Source: Lineus longissimus
Lineage: Eukaryota > Nemertea > Pilidiophora > Heteronemertea > Lineidae
Assembly (NCBI RefSeq): GCF_910592395.1
Contig: NC_088309.1
Span: forward strand, 17,054,599 to 17,118,598
Direction: 5' to 3'
DNA: 64,000 nucleotides
Shown piece after piece: positions 49,601 to 61,600 of this stretch. The translations under genes and the position numbers were made by a program. Position 1 is the first letter of the stretch. Each line of letters starts with the position of its first letter. The notes beneath the pieces are model-generated. The model saw only the letters and a program-made list of their open reading frames with translations. It had not been told where the DNA came from and searched no databases.

Positions 49601-52600
49601 GCGTATCGGCTACGTCTCTTCCTCCTTCTCTGGACACGGGCCTTTCGAATCAGCCTTCTGGCCTTTCGTCTCAACTTGTTGTCAAAACGTCTGACAGATC
49701 GTGTTTTTACCAGTATCATCTTGATCTTACGGACGAATCGGACTCCGTACCTGTAATACCGTACCCTCCGTCTCATATTTTTCACCTTCTTGACTGCCTT
49801 GACGCGTTTCAAGGCTTTCTTAACGCGATGCAATATCAGTATCTCCCTCTTATGAAGCCGCTTGATGAATCGCAGTAGAGTGTCTCTGAGAGATAGTACG
49901 TTGCGTTTACTGTTACGACGTGTTGATTCGGCTATCTTCAATTTCTTTACAAGAGTTACTACCAAAATCTTTTCACGGCGCAAAAGCGCCAGCTTATTAA
50001 TCAACTTAGATCGATTTATGACAAATTTCCTGTCCATTGTTTTCATTAATGTCGATATTTCCTTGTTAATTATTTGAACCTGTCTCTGAAGGTCGTTCTG
50101 GACTTTCCCGAAGGATTTACACGAGTCAATAATCAACTTTAGATAATCGACATAGTGAATAACATCCATATAGAACTGAATCTCAAAGGTAAACCTTTCG
50201 ATCTCATTTAAATTTTTCCCTTTTTCCTCATTAACCTTTTTCTGGAGTTTTCTTACTTGTTTTCCAGAGTCAACTCGGACTTCCTTTAGGTACTGACCAG
50301 TGACTGTCCGAATGAGCACTTTTTCGTATGCAGAGACAGGTCGAGATCGTACATCATCAAGAATGTATTTGATTTTCAAGATTCTTGTTTTCCGCCTCTG
50401 GTATGAAAAAAGCCTTGCAACATAGTACGGACGTTTCTTCTTTGGAACTTTCTGGATTCGGCTTCTGATCTTTTTGATTCTTCGCCTACATTTACTGAGA
50501 AGCCGCTTCACAAATTGCCTCATAGAATAAATAGTCTTCCTTTTTAATATGACTCTTCGAATCCATTTCAATCTTCTCAATTCCAGCTGATATAAAGATT
50601 TCTGCCGAAGGTTATTCAACTTTTGAGCTGGAGATTTCTTTATCAATGTCTGAATCTTCTTTAGACCCCTGACAATTACTCGAACATTCTTCCGAATAAC
50701 CACAATAATCTTTCTCTTGATAGCAGAAAGTTTAGGCTTGCTTCCTTTTCTCTTTCTTGTCTTCACTCGTTGGTAAATGGTTGTAATTCGGCGAAGGATC
50801 ATACCAAGAACTCTGCTCACACGAGTCAGCCTGCTAATGCGCCTTTTCAGCTTTGGTTTATTCTTTTTAGTGGTTTTCCTAAGCTTCTTTTTCAAGTTCC
50901 GAGTATTTTCAATTGTCCTTTTAATAGTTTTCTTCACAACCATCCTCATACTGTGAACAGAACTGATCTTTACAAGTGTTGCTGAAACATATTTAACCTG
51001 TTTTCTAATATATGAAATCGTCTTGAGTTTTCTTCTTATCACCTGTAATCTCCTTTTCTTTCTTTTTGGTATTCTTCTTCGTCTCTTGTTCAGCAAAGTT
51101 ATCTTCTTTTGGTACCGTTTTAGGAATTTCTTGCAAAATCTTATAACACCACGCTCAACCAGTTTCAATGTATTCGATTTTGGCTTTGGTCTAGTCACTT
51201 TTGATTTCCACACTTTTGTCTTTTTCCCTTTTTTCTGTTTTCTTCTTGGCTTGTTTCTCTTCCTATAAATATGGATGACGCTGTGGTAAATAGTTTTGAT
51301 TATTTTGTTCACCTTACAATACCTCTTATACCTGCGCATTGTCACAGGATTCTTCTTCTTCGGGTTCTTTCTAAGTTGCATCTTTAATTCCTGTTTAATT
51401 TTGTGTATCTTACGTACAGTAATCGTGACATATTTTCTGATGCCACGTAGACTAGTTTTCTTTATTACAACTCGCCGAATGACTTTGACTTGCTTGATGA
51501 TTTTGGAGCATACTTTGATCCTACTCCGAAGTGGTTTCCTCTTTGGTTTCGTTGCCTTTTTTAGAATCTTGACCAGCTTTCGCTTTCTGCGAATATATTT
51601 CTTAATAATATTCTTCAAGATTTTCACCACTTTCCTTTTAGCCTTCTTCACTTTCTTTGGTCTTGAACCTCTTTTGGGTTTTTTCTTGTTTCTCCTTGGT
51701 CGCTTGTTTGGACGACGAGTGACACGTCTGATTTTGCTGACAATTTTCTTTACTAATTTTCTGCGAATATATTTCTTAATAATATCCTTCAAGATTTTCA
51801 CCACTTTCCTTTTTGTCTTCTTCACTTTCTTTGGCCTTAAAACTATCTTGGGTTTTTTCTTATTTCTCCTTGGTCGCTTGTTTGGACGACGAGTGACACG
51901 TCTGATTTTGCTGACAATTTTCTTTACTACTTTTCTCATCCTACGGATTATCCTACACTTGGTTTTCAGCTTTGGCCTCTTTCCCACTGGCAGTTTCTTG
52001 ATTTTCCTCTTTAGCCTCTTGTACTTCCTTGATGTCTTCCTTACAATGTGTTGTGTATAGTTCATAATTCTATGCACTCTAGTACTCTTGATTATTGTAT
52101 GCTCTATAATGACAATTTGCCAGATGACAGTGGTAAATATTTGGATCTTTTTACGTAGAATTTTCCTCTGCGATTTTTTTGCCTTTCTTAGAGTCATGAT
52201 CAATTTTTTCTTTCCCTCAACATACTTCCTAATAATTCTCTTCAGGAAATTTATAACTTTTCGTTTAAGCTTCTTCAATTTTTCTGGTCTCGAAACTCTC
52301 TTGGGTTTTTTCTTATTTCTCCTTGGTCGCTTGTTTGGACGACGAGTGACACGTCTGATTTTGCTGACAATTTTCTTTAATACTTTTCTCACCCTACGGA
52401 GTATCTTACACTTGGTTTTCAGCTTTGGTTTCTTTTGCTTTGGCGTTCTCTTGACTTTCCTCTTTAGCTTCTTGTACTGCTTACATGCCTTGCGTACGAT
52501 TTTCTTGACACATTTTCGGATGCGATGCGCACTAGTTTTCTTGATTACAACTCGCCGAATGACTTTGACCTGCTTGATGATTTTGGTGCATACTATGATC

Positions 52601-55600
52601 CTTCTCCGAAGTGGTTTCCTCTTTCCTTTCATTACTTTTCTTAGAACCTTGATCAGCGTTTTCTTTCTGCGAATATATTTCTTAATCATTTTCTTCAAGA
52701 TTTTCGCCACTTTCTTTTTAGCCTTCTTCACTTTCTTTGGTCTTGAAACTCTCTTGGGTTTTTTCTTATTTCTCCTTGGTCGCTTGTTTGGACGACGAGT
52801 GACACGTCTGATTTTGCTGACAATTTTCTTTAATACTTTTCTCACCCTACGGAGTATCTTACACTTGGTTTTCAGCTTTGGTTTCTTTTGCTTTGGCGTT
52901 CTCTTGACTTTCCTCTTTAGCTTCTTGTACTGCTTACGTGCCTTGCGTACGATTTTCTTGACACATTTTCGGATGCGATGCACACTAGTTTTCTTGATTA
53001 CAACTCGCCGAATGACTTTGACTTGCTTGATGATTTTGGTGCATACTATGATCCTTCTCCGAAGTGGTTTCCTCTTTCCTTTTTTTATTTTTCTTAGAAC
53101 CTTGATCAGCGTTTTCTTTCTGCGAATATATTTCTTAATCATTTTCTTCAAGATTTTCGCCACTTTCTTTTTAGCCTTCTTCACTTTCTTTGGTCTTGAA
53201 ACTCTCTTGGGTTTTTTCTTATTTCTCCTTGGTCGCTTGTTTGGACGACGAGTGACACGTCTGATTTTGCTGACAATTTTCTTTAATACTTTTCTCACCC
53301 TACGGAGTATCTTACACTTGGTTTTCAGCTTTGGTTTCTTTTGCTTTGGCGTTCTCTTGACTTTCCTCTTTAGCTTCTTGTACTGCTTACGTGCCTTGCG
53401 TACGATTTTCTTGACACATTTTCGGATGCGATGCACACTAGTTTTCTTGATTACAACTCGCCGAATGACTTTGACTTGCTTGATGATTTTGGTGCATACT
53501 TTGATCCTTCTCCGAAGTGGTTTCCTCTTTCCTTTTTTTACTTTTCTTAGAACCTTGATCAGCGTTTTCTTTCTGCGAATATATTTCTTAATCATTTTCT
53601 TCAAGATTTTCGCCACTTTCTTTTTAGCCTTCTTCACTTTCTTTGGTCTTGAAACTCTCTTGGGTTTTTTCTTGTTTCTCCTTGGTCGCTTGTTTGGACG
53701 ACGAGTGACACGTCTGATATTGCTGACAATTTTCTTTAATACTTTTCTCACCCTACGGAGTATCTTACACTTGGTTTTCAGCTTTGGTTTCTTTTGCTTT
53801 GGCGTTCTCTTGACTTTCCTCTTTAGCTTCTTGTACTGCTTACGTGCCTTGCGTACGATTTTCTTGACACATTTTCGGATGCGATGCACACTAGTTTTCT
53901 TGATTACAACTTGCCGAATGACTTTGACTTGCTTGATGATTTTGGTGCATACTTTGATCCTTCGCCGAAGTGGTTTTCTCTTTCCTTTCTTTACTTTTCT
54001 TAGAACCTTGATCAGCGTTTTCTTTCTGCGAATATATTTCTTAATCATTTTCTTCAAGATTTTCGCCACTTTCTTTTTAGCCTTCTTCACTTTCTTTGGT
54101 CTTGAAACTCTCTTGGGTTTTTTCTTATTTCTCCTTGGTCGCTTGTTTGGACGACGAGTGACACGTCTGATTTTGCTGACAATTTTCTTTACTACTTTTC
54201 TCACCCTACGGATTATCGTACACTTGGTTTTCAGCTTTGGCCTCTTTCTCTCCGGCAGTTTCTTGATTTTCCTCTTTAGCCTCTTGTACTTCCTTGATGT
54301 CTTCCTTACAATGTGTTGTGTATAGTTCATAATTCTATGCACTCTAGTACTCTTGATTATTGTATGCTCTATAATGACAACTTGCCAGATGACAGTGGTG
54401 AATATTTTGATCTTTTTACGTAGAATTTTCCTCTGCGTTTTTTTGGCCTTTTTTAGAGTCTTGATCAATTTTTTCTTTCTCTGAACATACTTCTTAATAA
54501 TTCTCTTCAGGCAATTTACCACTTTTCGTTTAACCTTCTTCACTTTCTTTGGTCTTGAAACTCTCTTGGGTTTTTTCTTATTTCTCCTTGGTCGCTTGTT
54601 TGGACGACGAGTGACACGTCTGATTTTGCTGACAATTTTCTTTAATACTTTTCTCACCCTACGGAGTATCTTACACTTGGTTTTCAGCTTTGGTTTCTTT
54701 TGCTTTGGCGTTCTCTTGACTTTCCTCTTTAGCTTCTTGTACTGCTTACGTGCCTTGCGTACGACTTTCTTGACACATTTTCGGATGCGATGCACACTAG
54801 TTTTCTTCATTACAACTCGCCGAATGACTTTGACTTGCTTGATGATTTTTGTGCATACTTTGATCCTTCTCCGAAGTGGTTTCCTCTTTCCTTTTTTTAC
54901 TTTTCTTAGAACCTTGATCAGCGTTTTCTTTCTGCGAATATATTTCTTAATCATTTTCTTCAAGATTTTCGCCACTTTCTTTTTAGCCTTCTTCACTTTC
55001 TTTGGTCTTGAAACTCTCTTGGGTTTTTTCTTATTTCTCCTTGGTCGCTTGTTTGGACGACGAGTGACACGTCTGATTTTGCTGACAATTTCCTTTAATA
55101 CTTTTCTCACCCTGCGGAATATCCTACACTTGGTTTTCAGCTTTGGTTTCTTTTTCTTTGGCGTTCTCTTGACTTTCCTCTTTAGCTTCTTGTACTGCTT
55201 ACGTGCCTTGCGTACGATTTTCTTGACACATTTTCGGATGCGATGCACACTAGTTTTCTTGATTACAACTCGCCGAATGACTTTCACTTGCTTGATGATT
55301 TTGGTGCATACTTTGATCCTTCTCCGAAGTGGTTTCCTCTTTCCTTTCTTTACTTTTCTTAGAACCTTGATCAGCGTTTTCTTTCTGCGAATATATTTCT
55401 TAATCATTTTCTTCAAGATTTTCGCCACTTTCTTTTTAGCCTTCTTCACTTTCTTTGGTCTTGAAACTCTCTTGGGTTTTTTCTTATTTCTCCTTGGTCG
55501 CTTGTTTGGACGACGAGTGACACGTCTGATTTTGCTGACAATTTTCTTTACTACTTTTCTCACCCTACGGAATATCCTACACTTGGTTTTCAGCTTTGGT

Positions 55601-58600
55601 TTCTTTTTCTTTGGCGTTCTCTTGACTTTCCTCTTTAGCTTCTTGTACTGCTTACGTGCCTTGCGTACGATTTTCTTGACACATTTTCGGATGCGATGCA
55701 CACTAGTTTTCTTGATTACAACTCGCCGAATGACTTTCACTTGCTTGATGATTTTGGTGCATACTTTGATCCTTCTCCGAAGTGGTTTCCTCTTTCCTTT
55801 CTTTACTTTTCTTAGAACCTTGATCAGCGTTTTCTTTCTGCGAATATATTTCTTAATCATTTTCTTCAAGATTTTCGCCACTTTCTTTTTAGCCTTCTTC
55901 ACTTTCTTTGGTCTTGAAACTCTCTTGGGTTTTTTCTTATTTCTCCTTGGTCGCTTGTTTGGACGACGAGTGTCACGTCTGATTTTGCTGACAATTTTCT
56001 TTAATACTTTTCTCACCCTACGGAGTATCTTACACTTGGTTTTCAGCTTTGGTTTCTTTTGCTTTGGCGTTCTCTTGACTTTCCTCTTTAGCTTCTTGTA
56101 CTGCTTACGTGCCTTGCGTACGATTTTCTTGACACATTTTCGGATGCGATGCACACTAGTTTTCTTGATTACAACTCGCCGAATGACTTTGACTTGCTTG
56201 ATGATTTTGGTGCATACTTTGATCCTTCTCCGAAGTGGTTTCCTCTTTCCTTTTTTTATTTTTCTTAGAACCTTGATCAGCGTTTTCTTTCTGCGAATAT
56301 ATTTCTTAATCATTTTCTTCAAGATTTTCGCCACTTTCTTTTTAGCCTTCTTCACTTTCTTTGGTCTTGAAACTCTCTTGGGTTTTTTCTTATTTCTCCT
56401 TGGTCGCTTGTTTGGACGACGAGTGACACGTCTGATATTGCTGACAATTTTCTTTAATACTTTTCTCACCCTACGGAGTATCTTACACTTGGTTTTCAGC
56501 TTTGGTTTCTGTTGCTTTGGCGTTCTCTTGACTTTCCTCTTTAGCTTCTTGTACTGCTTACGTGCCTTGCGTACGATTTTCTTGACACATTTTCGGATGC
56601 GATGCACACTAGTTTTCTTGATTACAACTCGCCGAATGACTTTGACTTGCTTGATGATTTTGGTGCATACTATGATCCTTCTCCGAAGTGGTTTCCTCTT
56701 TCCTTTCTTTACTTTTCTTAGAACCTTGATCAGCGTTTTCTTTCTGCGAATATATTTCTTAATCATTTTCTTCAAGATTTTCGCCACTTTCTTTTTAGCC
56801 TTCTTCACTTTCTTTGGTCTTGAAACTCTCTTGGGTTTTTTCTTATTTCTCCTTGGTCGCTTGTTTGGACGACGAGTGACACGTCTGATTTTGCTGACAA
56901 TTTTCTTTAATACTTTTCTCACCCTACGGAGTATCTTACACTTGGTTTTCAGCTTTGGTTTCTTTTGCTTTGGCGTTCTCTTGACTTTCTTCTTTAGCTT
57001 CTTGTACTGCTTACGTGCCTTGCGTACGATTTTCTTGACACATTTTCGGATGCGATGCACACTAGTTTTCTTGATTACAACTTGCCGAATGACTTTGACT
57101 TGCTTGATGATTTTGGTGCATACTTTGATCCTTCTCCGAAGTGGTTTTCTCTTTCCTTTCTTTACTTTTCTTAGAACCTTGATCAGCGTTTTCTTTCTGC
57201 GAATATATTTCTTAATCATTTTCTTCAAGATTTTCGCCACTTTCTTTTTAGCCTTCTTCACTTTCTTTGGTCTTGAAACTCTCTTGGGTTTTTTCTTATT
57301 TCTCCTTGGTCGCTTGTTTGGACGACGAGTGACACGTCTGATTTTGCTGACAATTTCCTTTAATACTTTTCTCACCCTATGGAATATCCTACACTTGGTT
57401 TTCAGCTTTGGTTTCTTTTTCTTTGGCGTTCTCTTGACTTTCCTCTTTAGCTTCTTGTACTGCTTACGTGCCTTGCGTACGATTTTCTTGACACATTTTC
57501 GGATGCGATGCACACTAGTTTTCTTGATTACAACTCGCCGAATGACTTTGACTTGCTTGATGATTTTGGTGCATACTTTGATCCTTCTCCGAAGTGGTTT
57601 TCTCTTTCCTTTCTTTACTTTTCTTAGAACCTTGATCAGCGTTTTCTTTCTGCGAATATATTTCTTAATCATTTTCTTCAAGATTTTCGCCACTTTCTTT
57701 TTAGCCTTCTTCACTTTCTTTGGTCTTGAAACTCTCTTGGGTTTTTTCTTATTTCTCCTTGGTCGCTTGTTTGGACGACGAGTGACACGTCTGATTTTGC
57801 TGACAATTTCCTTTAATACTTTTCTCACCCTATGGAATATCCTACACTTGGTTTTCAGCTTTGGTTTCTTTTTCTTTGGCGTTCTCTTGACTTTCCTCTT
57901 TAGCTTCTTGTACTGCTTACGTGCCTTGCGTACGATTTTCTTGACACATTTTCGGATGCGATGCACACTAGTTTTCTTGATTACAACTCGCCGAATGACT
58001 TTGACTTGCTTGATGATTTTGGTGCATACTTTGATCCTTCTCCGAAGTGGTTTCCTCTTTCCTTTCTTTACTTTTCTTAGAACCTTGATCAGCGTTTTCT
58101 TTCTGCGAATATATTTCTTAATCATTTTCTTCAAGATTTTTGCCACTTTCTTTTTAGCCTTCTTCACTTTCTTTGGTCTTGAAACTCTCTTGGGTTTTTT
58201 CTTATTTCTCCTTGGTCGCTTGTTTGGACGACGAGTGACACGTCTGATTTTGCTGACAATTTTCTTTAATACTTTTCTCACCCTACGGAGTATCTTACAC
58301 TTGGTTTTCAGCTTTGGTTTCTGTTGCTTTGGCGTTCTCTTGACTTTCCTCTTTAGCTTCTTGTACTGCTTACGTGCCTTGCGTACGATTTTCTTGACAC
58401 ATTTTCGGATGCGATGCACACTAGTTTTCTTGATTACAACTCGCCGAATGACTTTGACTTGCTTGATGATTTTGGTGCATACTATGATCCTTCTCCGAAG
58501 TGGTTTCCTCTTTCCTTTCTTTACTTTTCTTAGAACCTTGATCAGCGTTTTCTTTCTGCGAATATATTTCTTAATCATTTTCTTCAAGATTTTCGCCACT

Positions 58601-61600
58601 TTCTTTTTAGCCTTCTTCACTTTCTTTGGTCTTGAAACTCTCTTGGGTTTTTTCTTATTTCTCCTTGGTCGCTTGTTTGGACGACGAGTGACACGTCTGA
58701 TTTTGCTGACAATTTTCTTTAATACTTTTCTCACCCTACGGAGTATCTTACACTTGGTTTTCAGCTTTGGTTTCTTTTGCTTTGGCGTTCTCTTGACTTT
58801 CCTCTTTAGCTTCTTGTACTGCTTACGTGCCTTGCGTACGATTTTCTTGACACATTTTCGGATGCGATGCACACTAGTTTTCTTGATTACAACTTGCCGA
58901 ATGACTTTGACTTGCTTGATGATTTTGGTGCATACTTTGATCCTTCTCCGAAGTGGTTTTCTCTTTCCTTTCTTTACTTTTCTTAGAACCTTGATCAGCG
59001 TTTTCTTTCTGCGAATATATTTCTTAATCATTTTCTTCAAGATTTTCGCCACTTTCTTTTTAGCCTTCTTCACTTTCTTTGGTCTTGAAACTCTCTTGGG
59101 TTTTTTCTTATTTCTCCTTGGTCGCTTGTTTGGACGACGAGTGACACGTCTGATTTTGCTGACAATGTCCTTTAATACTTTTCTCACCCTATGGAATATC
59201 CTACACTTGGTTTTCAGCTTTGGTTTCTTTTTCTTTGGCGTTCTCTTGACTTTCCTCTTTAGCTTCTTGTACTGCTTACGTGCCTTGCGTACGATTTTCT
59301 TGACACATTTTCGGATGCGATGCACACTAGTTTTCTTGATTGCAACTCGCCGAATGACTTTGACTTGCTTGATGATTTTGGTGCATACTTTGATCCTTCT
59401 CCGAAGTGGTTTCCTCTTTCCTTTCTTTACTTTTCTTAGAACCTTGATCAGCGTTTTCTTTCTGCGAATATATTTCTTAATCATTTTCTTCAAGATTTTT
59501 GCCACTTTCTTTTTAGCCTTCTTCACTTTCTTTGGTCTTGAAACTCTCTTGGGTTTTTTCTTATTTCTCCTTGGTCGCTTGTTTGGACGACGAGTGACAC
59601 GTCTGATTTTGCTGACAATTTTCTTTAATACTTTTCTCACCCTACGGAGTATCTTACACTTGGTTTTCAGCTTTGGTTTCTTTTGCTTTGGCGTTCTCTT
59701 GACTTTCCTCTTTAGCTTCTTGTACTGCTTACGTGCCTTGCGTACGATTTTCTTGACACATTTTCGGATGCGATGCACACTAGTTTTCTTGATTACAACT
59801 CGCCGAATGACTTTGACTTGCTTGATGATTTTGGTGCATACTTTGATCCTTCTCCGAAGTGGTTTCCTCTTTCCTTTTTTTACTTTTCTTAGAACCTTGA
59901 TCAGCGTTTTCTTTCTGCGAATATATTTCTTAATCATTTTCTTCAAGATTTTCGCCACTTTCTTTTTAGCCTTCTTCACTTTCTTTGGTCTTGAAACTCT
60001 CTTGGGTTTTTTCTTATTTCTCCTTGGTCGCTTGTTTGGACGACGAGTGACACGTCTGATATTGCTGACAATTTTCTTTAATACTTTTCTCACCCTACGG
60101 AGTATCTTACACTTGGTTTTCAGCTTTGGTTTCTGTTGCTTTGGCGTTCTCTTGACTTTCCTCTTTAGCTTCTTGTACTGCTTACGTGCCTTGCGTACGA
60201 TTTTCTTGACACATTTTCGGATGCGATGCACACTAGTTTTCTTGATTACAACTCGCCGAATGACTTTGACTTGCTTGATGATTTTGGTGCATACTATGAT
60301 CCTTCTCCGAAGTGGTTTCCTCTTTCCTTTCTTTACTTTTCTTAGAACCTTGATCAGCGTTTTCTTTCTGCGAATATATTTCTTAATCATTTTCTTCAAG
60401 ATTTTCGCCACTTTCTTTTTAGCCTTCTTCACTTTCTTTGGTCTTGAAACTCTCTTGGGTTTTTTCTTATTTCTCCTTGGTCGCTTGTTTGGACGACGAG
60501 TGACACGTCTGATTTTGCTGACAATTTTCTTTAATACTTTTCTCACCCTACGGAGTATCTTACACTTGGTTTTCAGCTTTGGTTTCTTTTGCTTTGGCGT
60601 TCTCTTGACTTTCCTCTTTAGCTTCTTGTACTGCTTACGTGCCTTGCGTACGATTTTCTTGACACATTTTCGGATGCGATGCACACTAGTTTTCTTGATT
60701 ACAACTTGCCGAATGACTTTGACTTGCTTGATGATTTTGGTGCATACTTTGATCCTTCTCCGAAGTGGTTTTCTCTTTCCTTTCTTTACTTTTCTTAGAA
60801 CCTTGATCAGCGTTTTCTTTCTGCGAATATATTTCTTAATCATTTTCTTCAAGATTTTCGCCACTTTCTTTTTAGCCTTCTTCACTTTCTTTGGTCTTGA
60901 AACTCTCTTGGGTTTTTTCTTATTTCTCCTTGGTCGCTTGTTTGGACGACGAGTGACACGTCTGATTTTGCTGACAATTTCCTTTAATACTTTTCTCACC
61001 CTATGGAATATCCTACACTTGGTTTTCAGCTTTGGTTTCTTTTTCTTTGGCGTTCTCTTGACTTTCCTCTTTAGCTTCTTGTACTGCTTACGTGCCTTGC
61101 GTACGATTTTCTTGACACATTTTCGGATGCGATGCACACTAGTTTTCTTGATTACAACTCGCCGAATGACTTTGACTTGCTTGATGATTTTGGTGCATAC
61201 TTTGATCCTTCTCCGAAGTGGTTTCCTCTTTCCTTTCTTTACTTTTCTTAGAACCTTGATCAGCGTTTTCTTTCTGCGAATATATTTCTTAATCATTTTC
61301 TTCAAGATTTTTGCCACTTTCTTTTTAGCCTTCTTCACTTTCTTTGGTCTTGAAACTCTCTTGGGTTTTTTCTTATTTCTCCTTGGTCGCTTGTTTGGAC
61401 GACGAGTGACACGTCTGATTTTGCTGACAATTTTCTTTAATACTTTTCTCACCCTACGGAGTATCTTACACTTGGTTTTCAACTTTGGTTTCTTTTGCTT
61501 TGGCGTTCTCTTGACTTTCCTCTTTAGCTTCTTGTACTGCTTACGTGCCTTGCGTACGATTTTCTTGACACATTTTCGGATGCGATGCACACTAGTTTTC

